64,000 bases of DNA from an uncultured Trueperaceae bacterium (GTDB taxonomy: Bacteria > Deinococcota > Deinococci > Deinococcales > Trueperaceae), in assembly GCA_937873495.1 (NCBI GenBank), contig CALMXZ010000014.1, forward strand, positions 1 to 64,000, read 5' to 3'. The translations under genes and the position numbers were made by a program. A model generated the notes under the pieces. That model had not been told where the DNA came from. It did not search any database and was given only the letters and a program-made list of their open reading frames with translations. Every line of letters begins with the position of its first letter. Position 1 is the first letter of the stretch. Positions 37,241-43,451 of this stretch are shown one piece after another.

Positions 37241-37267
37241 GAGCCCCGCGTGGGAGGCGCGGGGCTC
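37241..37267 (+). terminator. GC-rich hairpin GAGCCCCGCG / CGCGGGGCTC
   Basis: 10-bp arms with a 7-base loop, 92 bases after the MFS gene. No T-tract, so it may be a weak terminator or RNA-end hairpin. Confidence 0.5.
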
Positions 37268-37293
37268 AGATCGGAAGAGGATGGGAGGAGGTA

Positions 37294-37407
37294 ATGGGAG
37301 AGTTACCTCGAATCCACGACCACAGCCTACGGAGAGGCCGTCACGGGATTCTTACAAGAGCTCTTACGAGTGCCCACTCTGCTACCGGCCGGGTTACACG
37401 TGGGTAA
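37294..37407 (+). CDS. Possible 37-residue peptide with a strong ribosome site
   Basis: ATG 37294 follows GGGAGGAGGTA, the best ribosome site in this area. Product MGELPRIHDHSLRRGRHGIL..., basic, no known family. AGGTAA (37289-37294) and TTACCT (37303-37308) could pair and hide the ribosome site. It ends 20 bases before the convergent rep gene, so it could be a leader peptide or an antisense element. Weak evidence for a real gene. Confidence 0.3.
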   Translation: MGELPRIHDHSLRRGRHGILTRALTSAHSATGRVTRG

Positions 37408-37427
37408 CACTCCCCTCCCCCGACCGG

Positions 37428-38930
37428 CTACTGCACGTCTTGCAGCTCGGCGAGGATCTTCTCCCGGTCCGCTTCCCCGTACTCCTTGAGTGGGTCGACG
37501 GCCTTGAGGTAGGAGGCGACGTCGAGGAGGTGCGGAGGCAGGGTCATGAGACCGTGGGTCGTCATTACGTCCATGCGGCTCGTCTCGTAGAGCGCGCCCT
37601 GCCAGCCGTCGGCTTCGATGCGCTCGAGGGTGAACCGGTGGACGGTGGCCTGCATGAGCGTGTGGACCAGGTCCCGCTGGGTTGGAGACAGGGCCTCCCA
37701 GGCGTCCGCGGCGCGCTGCCTGCGGGCGCGGTGCAAGGCGTCGGCGATGGTCGTGGCGATGCTGCGGGCCTGCTCGCGCGTGAGCGGCTGCGGGCCGCTG
37801 CTATCCTGCTCGTCTTGCCTGGGCGGCTCGACGCCCTGCTGGAGCAGGCTGTTGACGAACCCGCCTAGGTTGTAGATCGGCCTGCCGCCCAGCTCCGCCC
37901 GCGCTTGCAGCACCCGGGCGTAGGCGACCAGGTCGAGGACGCGCTGGGCACCGTAGCGGGCGACGGCGCGCTCCGGGTCCTGGCCCCAGCCGATGTCGCG
38001 CAGCGCGTCCGCGGCCTGGAGCTCCTTGAGGAGCTGCTCCTTGTCCGCCTTCTGGGCGACGCGCTTCGCGAGGCTCGCCGGCAGGCGCACGCGCGGCTGG
38101 AAGACGTCGTTGCGCCTGATCTGGAACGACACGCGCTGGAACTTACGACCTACCTTGTCGGGCTCGTAATCGAAGCTCAGGCACGTGTAGGCGCTGAACT
38201 CCTCCTGCGCCTTGTCGAGGACGTAGCGGAAGTCCTTGAAGCGCTCGTACTTGCCGTCGAGACCGAGCCTGAGCTTGAGGTCGTCGACGTCGAAGATGAG
38301 CTGCGAGCGTTCGCCGGCGTAGCTGGCCGTGTAGAGCACCTCGAACAGCCGCATGCTGTTGAAGCTCTCGAACGAGAGGAGCTGCTCGGTGGGGATGATG
38401 CTGAAGTCGCGCCTGAGCTGGAGAAGGTAGGGCTTGAGCCGCGGGTGGATGTGGATCTCGATGGCGGCCATCTCACCGCTGTCACGCCCGTTGTCGTAGC
38501 GCGCCTCAGAGACCCACTGGAACATCACCCAGTCGCCGTTGGGCTCCTTGATCTGGATGGTCTGCTCCAGGAGTTCCCGCGCCGACTCCTCGATGCGCGA
38601 GTAGATGCTCTTGCCGCTGATGTTGAAGAGTTGGGCGTACTCCCAAGCCGTGATGCGGATCGGCTCGAGCGTGAGGTCTTCCTTGGTGATGTCGGAGAGC
38701 GCGAGGACGAGCAGGCGCTTCGTGAGGATGCCCATCTCCTGCCGGCTGAGCGCCAACGGGTTGGCCTGGGTGATGGAGAGCGACGGGCCGTAGCTCCTCC
38801 GCTGCGGAGCCCGTTGCTTACTCTTGGTCCGTTGCGTGCTGGTCCGTTGTGAGCGGAGCTTGCCGGCCGGCTGCGCCTGCCGCCCAGCCGCCTTGTTACC
38901 CGTCTCACCGAAGGACGCCTCGTCGCTCAT
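37428..38930 (-). CDS. Plasmid-type replication initiator, Rep_3/RepB family
   Basis: 500 residues. A basic low-complexity N-terminus (1-50) leads into two winged-helix domains: SITQANPLALSRQEMGILTKRLLVLALSDI, then ITAWEYAQLFNISGKSIYSRIEESARELLEQTIQI, and LSFESFNSMRLFEVLYTASYAGERSQLIFDVDDLKLRLGLDGKYERFKDFRYVLDKAQEEF. This is the pi/RepE-type fold that binds iterons and opens the origin. The upstream non-coding region holds iterons. Its C-terminal 150 residues are an extra extension. This gene strongly indicates a plasmid, chromid or integrated replicon. Confidence 0.88.
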   Translation of the reverse strand: MSDEASFGETGNKAAGRQAQPAGKLRSQRTSTQRTKSKQRAPQRRSYGPSLSITQANPLALSRQEMGILTKRLLVLALSDITKEDLTLEPIRITAWEYAQLFNISGKSIYSRIEESARELLEQTIQIKEPNGDWVMFQWVSEARYDNGRDSGEMAAIEIHIHPRLKPYLLQLRRDFSIIPTEQLLSFESFNSMRLFEVLYTASYAGERSQLIFDVDDLKLRLGLDGKYERFKDFRYVLDKAQEEFSAYTCLSFDYEPDKVGRKFQRVSFQIRRNDVFQPRVRLPASLAKRVAQKADKEQLLKELQAADALRDIGWGQDPERAVARYGAQRVLDLVAYARVLQARAELGGRPIYNLGGFVNSLLQQGVEPPRQDEQDSSGPQPLTREQARSIATTIADALHRARRQRAADAWEALSPTQRDLVHTLMQATVHRFTLERIEADGWQGALYETSRMDVMTTHGLMTLPPHLLDVASYLKAVDPLKEYGEADREKILAELQDVQ

Positions 38931-39143
38931 CGCCTCTCCCCTACCCTATCGAAGCCACTCGCCGCCATCGACTCGTGCTCGCTATGCGGCGCTCAGCTCG
39001 GGCTGTCACCCGGACGCCCGTCGCCGACCGCCGGTCCGGTGCCTCAAAGATGATACGGCTAGTGGGGATGACCGGTCAACATTTCCCCTATTCTTCCCAT
39101 CACGCGCGGAGCGCTGCATTCAGTTCCCCCGTTTCCCCGCTAC

Positions 39144-39247
39144 GGTACCCGCGTCTACCCTTTCGGTACCCAACGTTTCCCAGCGACGTACCCCGCTTGT
39201 CCCGATCTGGTACCTCACTCCTCCCGCGGCGGTACCCTAGTCCACCC
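39144..39247 (+). repeat. Iteron array A1: five copies, 21-22 bp period
   Basis: Copies start at 39144, 39165, 39187, 39209 and 39231, two helical turns apart. The pattern is GGTACCC-N3-TYNWCCC; the third copy has CGTACCC. Spaced on one face of the DNA directly upstream of the rep gene, they are the likely Rep binding sites of a replication origin. Confidence 0.85.
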
Positions 39248-39284
39248 GCTCGACGGCTGGATTTCCCGTGAGGAACGCGATTCG

Positions 39285-39370
39285 TCCGCTCTCCATTAAA
39301 GAGAATACCAATCCTCCTGAAGAAAACACCGCAATGCGTTGATGCTGTGATCAGAGTAGAACCCAAACCC
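39285..39370. other. AT-rich segment between iteron groups, possible unwinding element
   Basis: Bases around CCATTAAAGAGAATACCAAT and GAAGAAAACACCGC are much richer in A/T than the surrounding region. It lies between iteron groups A1 and A2, where the first DNA melting of an iteron origin is expected. No clear DnaA box was seen. Confidence 0.45.
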
Positions 39371-39471
39371 ATCGGAGCTTAGCCGGGAGGGCTCGGCCCA
39401 TGTGGGTGGCACGGCCCGCGTTGACGCTACCCTCCATGTTGACGGTACCCTCCGTTGGGTGGCCTACAGCT

Positions 39472-39587
39472 AGTACCCATGCCCTCCCCTTTCGACGCGC
39501 AGTCACCGGTCAGTACCGCGGCTTCCCCACTAGCTGCGCAGGAGGCGTCTTGCCAAGCGTCCGTGGCGCCGGTACCCTGGTTTCCCC
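39472..39587 (+). repeat. Iteron group A2: dispersed full-length copies
   Basis: AGTACCC-ATG-CCCTCCC at 39472-39488, AGTACCG-CGG-CTTCCCC at 39512-39528 and GGTACCC-TGG-TTTCCCC at 39571-39587 fit the 17-bp iteron RGTACCC-N3-TTTCCCC. Partial copies (CGCTACCC near 39425 and GGTACCC at 39444) precede them. Spacing is irregular, unlike group A1. Confidence 0.75.
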
Positions 39588-40137
39588 GTTTCGCTATCTA
39601 GTCCCCTGTCTTTCCCCGGTTTTCCTGTCTTCGGGCCGTTGGTGATGTATCGGCGAGGGCCAGGTCCAAATGTTGTCCGAAGGGCGGTGAAGCGGGCGGG
39701 CGTGGCGAGTCGGCGTGAGTCGGCGCGACGACCGGTGTCGCGGCCGGGCGTTGCGGGTAGACGTGGCCAAGGCGTGGCCAGTAGGCGTAGGTAGTAGACG
39801 TGGCGAGCAAACGGGGCACGCGGGGGCGGCTCCCGTATCGGATCGCGCTCGGCGCGATCGGGTGCTGACCCTAGCTGCGCCGGCCCAGGCGCCAGGTGGC
39901 GAACTACGTTGCCAGCGGGATCCAGCGCCTTGCCGTGCTGGAGCGAAGGAGTGGCGACGACCCGCCGGGTCGTCGCCACTCCTTCCGTCTCGTACCGCCT
40001 TGCTCCTCTCCGTGGGGACGAGGGAGCGGATGTGGGGATGTTCGGGTACTTGCTCGGCTCGGTGGGTCGGGTAGCCGGCGCTTCTGAAGCGAAATGGGGG
40101 GTGGCGGGTACTGGCGGGGTTGTCGCTGAACTTGCTC
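39588..40137. other. Non-coding segment between iterons and parS-like sites
   Basis: Open frames here are Arg/Pro-rich on both strands and show no family, so I read no gene. It contains a 19-bp perfect hairpin at 39945-39985 and repeats of GTGGCGAG and GTAGACGTGG near 39700-39810. Confidence 0.5.
39945..39985 (+). other. 19-bp perfect hairpin upstream of parA
   Basis: GAAGGAGTGGCGACGACCC, GCC, then the exact complement. No gene ends here, so it is not a normal terminator; it could be a replication-related secondary structure or an antisense-RNA terminator. Confidence 0.65.
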
Positions 40138-40153
40138 GCCATAACGTTATGGC
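40138..40153. promoter_or_regulatory. parS-like palindrome, copy 1
   Basis: GCCATAACGTTATGGC, a perfect 16-bp palindrome about 345 bases upstream of parA. A second near-perfect copy is at 40269-40284. ParB-type centromere sites have this form and place. Confidence 0.65.
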
Positions 40154-40268
40154 TGTCTAGCCGGATGGGGATCGGGCGACGACCCGCGCCCCGCCCGGTT
40201 CGCCGAATGGATAGCTATGACGGTCCGCGTGAACGCGAGAATCGTTGCCGTCCACGGCGTGCTCTATC

Positions 40269-40284
40269 GCAATAACGTTATGGC
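40269..40284. promoter_or_regulatory. parS-like palindrome, copy 2
   Basis: GCAATAACGTTATGGC, one mismatch from copy 1, 131 bases further downstream and 213 bases before parA. Confidence 0.6.
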
Positions 40285-40496
40285 GAGATGGCATGCACCG
40301 AGGGGAACCCACTCGATGGCGGTGCGGGCGAACGCGTCGTGGTGACGATTACCACGCTCTCCCCTTCCCGATACCTCCCCGACCCCGCATCGGCTCATAC
40401 GCTAGCGCAGCGACGGCCGTTGCGCGTGACCGCGGAAGTTAGAATCGACGGACCGGCAACTCGACGAAGCCGGTCTTCAAGGAGGCGGGTGGCGGC

Positions 40497-41300
40497 GTGA
40501 AGGTGCTGACGTTCTTCAACCATGCAGGCGGGGTGGCCAAGACCAGCACGGTCCGCGACGTCGGTTACGTTCTCGGCGAGATGGGCAGGCGCGTGCTGCT
40601 CATCGACGTCGACCCGCAGGCGAACCTCACACGGTGGCTGGGCGTCGAGGACGACATCACCCTGGCGCAGACCATCTACCCTGCCGTGCTCGGGGATTCC
40701 GACAGGGACGGCGACGCCGGCGCGCGCACTGGTGAGGAGGACCTCGTGCTGCCGGAGCCGCTCGCCGCGCACGGCATGCACCTCATCCCGAGCAACCTGA
40801 ACATCGCCATCGTCGAGCGTGAGATCCTCAGCGTGTTCATGGGCGTGGTCAGGTTGCGCGAAGCCGTCAGGCGCCTCAAGGGTTACGACTACGTGCTCAT
40901 CGATCCGCCGCCCAGCCTAGGTCAGCTCTCGGCATTGGCTGTCGTCGCCGCGGACCGGATCGTCGTGCCCCTGCCGACGAACCGCAAGGGCCTGGACGGG
41001 ATCCCGACGGTGATCAGGATGGTCCGCGAGTACCGCAAGGCGGCGCGCAACCTCGACATCGCGCTCTTCGTGCTCACGCAACACGACAGGCGGACGCGCC
41101 ACGACCGCGACAGCCTGGAGATCATCAGGGAGCAACTCTCGGCCGTGGCGCCGGTCTCCACGCCGTTGGCGTCCAGGCCGGCGTACTACTCGGACGCGCA
41201 GGTTCAAGGCAGGCCCATCTCGGTGTACGCTCCCGGTAGCGAGGCGGACCTGGAGATCAGGCGCGTGACCGCCGAGTTGCTCGACCGACTGGAGGGGTGA
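40497..41300 (+). CDS. parA: ParA-type partition ATPase
   Basis: 267 residues. Deviant Walker A region reads FFNHAGGVAKTSTVRDVGY: the signature Lys of KGGxGKT is Ala, while GGVAKTS keeps the P-loop Lys. Switch I/II: LLIDVDPQANLTRWLG and YDYVLIDPPPSLGQLSALAVVAADRIVVPL. GTG 40497 follows AAGGAGG by 11 bases. Separates plasmid or chromosome copies together with ParB, whose gene begins 4 bases after the stop. Confidence 0.93.
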   Translation: MKVLTFFNHAGGVAKTSTVRDVGYVLGEMGRRVLLIDVDPQANLTRWLGVEDDITLAQTIYPAVLGDSDRDGDAGARTGEEDLVLPEPLAAHGMHLIPSNLNIAIVEREILSVFMGVVRLREAVRRLKGYDYVLIDPPPSLGQLSALAVVAADRIVVPLPTNRKGLDGIPTVIRMVREYRKAARNLDIALFVLTQHDRRTRHDRDSLEIIREQLSAVAPVSTPLASRPAYYSDAQVQGRPISVYAPGSEADLEIRRVTAELLDRLEG

Positions 41301-41304
41301 AGCG

Positions 41305-42261
41305 GTGGCGAAGAAGCGGAAGAACGAACTCGATCGCGCCGCCGTGTTCGGCGCCATCCTCGGCGAGATAGAGACTGGTGTGGAGACCCAGGCCGCGACC
41401 GGGGTCGGCTTGTCGGACCTGCGCTATAACGATAGCCAGCCGAGAAAGCATTTCGACAACGCTGCGCTGAGTGATCTGGCGGAGAGCATCCGCGAGCGCG
41501 GCGTGCTGGAGCCGATCATCGTCAGACGCGTCGGTACGGGCTACGAGGTCGTGGCCGGTGAGCGCAGGGCGCGCGCCGCGCGCATGGCGGGCTTGAGCGA
41601 GGTGCCCGCCGTGATCGTCGAACTCGACGACCGCGAGGCGCTCGAGATCGCCATCACCGAGAACCTCCAGCGCGAGGACCTTAACGCGGTGGAGGAGACG
41701 GAGGCCGTGCTCGGCCTGCTCGAGCTCGTGCTCGAGGCGCCCCGGGCGGACGTGGTGGCGCTCCTCCAAGCGCTCTATGGCGAGGAGCGGGGTAGGGGCG
41801 GCTCGCGACCGATCGACCGCGCGCGCCGCGAGGAGACGCTTGGCATCTTCAGGCGGCTGGGGCGGTTCAGCGTGTCCTCGTTCGTCAGCAACCGGCTGCC
41901 CATCCTGGAGTTCCCTCCCGAGTTGCTCGATGCCGTCAGAAGCGGGCAGCTGGCCTTCACCAAAGCGCAAGCCATCGCGCGCCTGGAGGACCGCCGCGCG
42001 CAGCGACTCTTGCTTGCCGAGGCGGTGGGGGAGGACCTGTCGCTCAGCCAGATCAGGCGACGGATCACGGAGCTGCGTCAGGGGGACCGCCGGGCTGTAA
42101 GCAGCAGTTCCGCGGCTGGCGTCTCACCCGACGCTCAACGGCTAGTGACGAGCACCAAGCGCCTGCTCAACCGGCGCAGGCTGGCTGGCCTCGGAGCCGC
42201 CAAGCTAGGGCGGGTCACTGAGCTGTTGGACGAGCTGAACCGGTTGCTGGTCGAGGATTGA
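41305..42261 (+). CDS. parB: ParB/Spo0J-type centromere-binding protein
   Basis: 318 residues. ParB N-domain: DLRYNDSQPRKHFDNAALSDLAESIRERGVLEPIIVRRVGTGYEVVAGERRARAARMAGLSEVPAVIVELDDREALEIAITENLQREDLNAVEE, with GERRxR (CTPase) motif and ENLQREDL. HTH-like LQALYG... FSVSSFVSNRLPIL then the C-terminal dimer part. GTG 41305. Together with ParA and two palindromes upstream it forms a complete parABS system. Confidence 0.93.
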   Translation: MAKKRKNELDRAAVFGAILGEIETGVETQAATGVGLSDLRYNDSQPRKHFDNAALSDLAESIRERGVLEPIIVRRVGTGYEVVAGERRARAARMAGLSEVPAVIVELDDREALEIAITENLQREDLNAVEETEAVLGLLELVLEAPRADVVALLQALYGEERGRGGSRPIDRARREETLGIFRRLGRFSVSSFVSNRLPILEFPPELLDAVRSGQLAFTKAQAIARLEDRRAQRLLLAEAVGEDLSLSQIRRRITELRQGDRRAVSSSSAAGVSPDAQRLVTSTKRLLNRRRLAGLGAAKLGRVTELLDELNRLLVED

Positions 42262-42348
42262 GGCTGCGGCTCGCCGAGCGAGCCGAGCAGCACGTGATGC
42301 ACGCAGTAAGGGCAGGGCGAGCTAGGCTGGGAGCCGGAGGTTCTACTC

Positions 42349-42825
42349 ATGCTCCAAACAGGCGATAACGCCCCCGATTTCGCTTTAAGCGATCAAGACG
42401 GTAAGGTTCACAGGCTCTCCGATCAGAAGGGCTCATGGGTGATCATGTACTTCTACCCGAAGGACGACACGCCCGGCTGCACCACCGAGGCGTGCCAGTT
42501 CCGCGACGCGTTGCCGCGCTTCGGGGACGTTGGTGCGAAGGTATACGGCATCTCGGCTGACGACCGCGCCAGCCACGAGGCCTTCGCTGAGAAGTTCGAC
42601 CTCAACTTTCCGCTGCTCGTCGATCAGGACATGACCACCATCAACGCGTACGGAGCCTACGGGGAGAAGGAGGTTCGTGGCGAGAAGCGCATGGGCATCC
42701 TCAGGCGGTCATACCTGATCGACCCGCAAGGACGGGTGGCGTATGTCTGGGAGACGGTGGAGCCGGACGGCCATGCGGACGAGGTGAGGCACGTGTTGGA
42801 CGGGCTCCGCGCCGGGGCGGCCTGA
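42349..42825 (+). CDS. bcp: Bcp-type peroxiredoxin
   Basis: Thiol peroxidase, 158 residues. YFYPKDDTPGCTTEACQFRD carries the peroxidatic Cys (TPGCT) and the resolving Cys five residues on; VYGISADDRASHEAFAEKFDLNFPLLVD and RRSYLIDPQGRVAYVW complete the thioredoxin-like fold. ATG 42349 with GGAGG upstream. Follows parB by 87 bases. Confidence 0.95.
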   Translation: MLQTGDNAPDFALSDQDGKVHRLSDQKGSWVIMYFYPKDDTPGCTTEACQFRDALPRFGDVGAKVYGISADDRASHEAFAEKFDLNFPLLVDQDMTTINAYGAYGEKEVRGEKRMGILRRSYLIDPQGRVAYVWETVEPDGHADEVRHVLDGLRAGAA

Positions 42826-42871
42826 CGGACGGCTGATGGATGGGAGGCCCCTGGACGCGCTGACTCGATGG

Positions 42872-42985
42872 GGGAGACGCGGGGTACTCGCAGGTTGAAC
42901 TGGGGAAACTAGGGTACTGGGTCCGGCGTGAAGTACTTCACCTTCGATCCAAGGCGCTTGGGGCTGGTGGGAAAGCCGTGGTACC
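42872..42985 (-). repeat. Iteron group B, minus orientation
   Basis: On the minus strand: AGTACCC-CGC-GTCTCCC (42888-42872), AGTACCC-TAG-TTTCCCC (42918-42902) and GGTACCA-CGG-CTTTCCC (42985-42969). A plus-strand partial copy is at 43010-43026. They match the 17-bp iterons before rep but in opposite orientation, 3.3 kb away on the far side of parAB-bcp. Confidence 0.75.
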
Positions 42986-43023
42986 GACATAGGTAACTGA
43001 GGAACCGAAGGTACTTCGTGGTT

Positions 43024-43073
43024 CCCGCGATCGTCCTGATGGTCGGTTAGGAGACCATCAGGACGATCGCGGG
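43024..43073. other. 21-bp perfect inverted repeat after bcp
   Basis: Arms 43024-43044 and 43053-43073 (CCCGCGATCGTCCTG... and its complement) with an 8-base centre GGTTAGGA. The longest perfect hairpin in the window. It may end the bcp transcript, but no T-tract follows; it lies between iteron copies. Confidence 0.7.
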
Positions 43074-43078
43074 GGCTA

Positions 43079-43230
43079 GCCTGCTCCGCGTCCGTACGGA
43101 CCACCCGGCGGCGACTGCGCCAGTGAGGCCGCCCACGCCGCCTGCTCCGCGCCTGTGCGGGCCACCACTGCGGGTCGACGCCGGCGCGCTCGCTGAACCC
43201 GCCTGCTCCGCGCCCGTGCCAACCACCAGC
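43079..43230. repeat. Three direct repeats with 61-bp period
   Basis: GCCTGCTCCGCGNCNGTNC, with ACCACC a few bases on, starts at 43079, 43140 and 43201. About 25-30 bases per unit are conserved and the rest is variable. No reading frame seems to use them. Confidence 0.6.
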
Positions 43231-43345
43231 CGTCGGCCGGTTCTGGCCGCTGAGGATCGGTCGACCCGCTAGGGCCGTCGGTCGCAGCGGAGTTGGAACC
43301 GCCGTGGACGGGGACGGCCTCGAAGGGGCGCGCGAGTTGATATGA

Positions 43346-43410
43346 GGGGAAAAAGCGGTACTTGCGCTCCGACGCCGGGGCGATGGCGCTCTCGGTACCC
43401 GCATTTCCCC
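43346..43410. repeat. Iteron group B, facing pair
   Basis: Minus-strand AGTACCG-CTT-TTTCCCC at 43362-43346 and plus-strand GGTACCC-GCA-TTTCCCC at 43394-43410. The pair is in opposite orientation just before the stop of the dnaE2 gene. Confidence 0.7.
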
Positions 43411-43451
43411 ACCAGGCTTGGAGGGCGGGTCGCGGGGCAGGGGAGAGGCCA

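Noticed and set aside
39594-40142. 182-residue minus-strand open frame before parA
   Set aside because: Arg/Pro/Ser-rich, no ribosome site, crosses a 19-bp hairpin; judged non-coding.
43079-43230. 61-bp repeats as a CRISPR array
   Set aside because: Units are not identical, lack a hairpin stem typical of repeats, and no cas genes are near.
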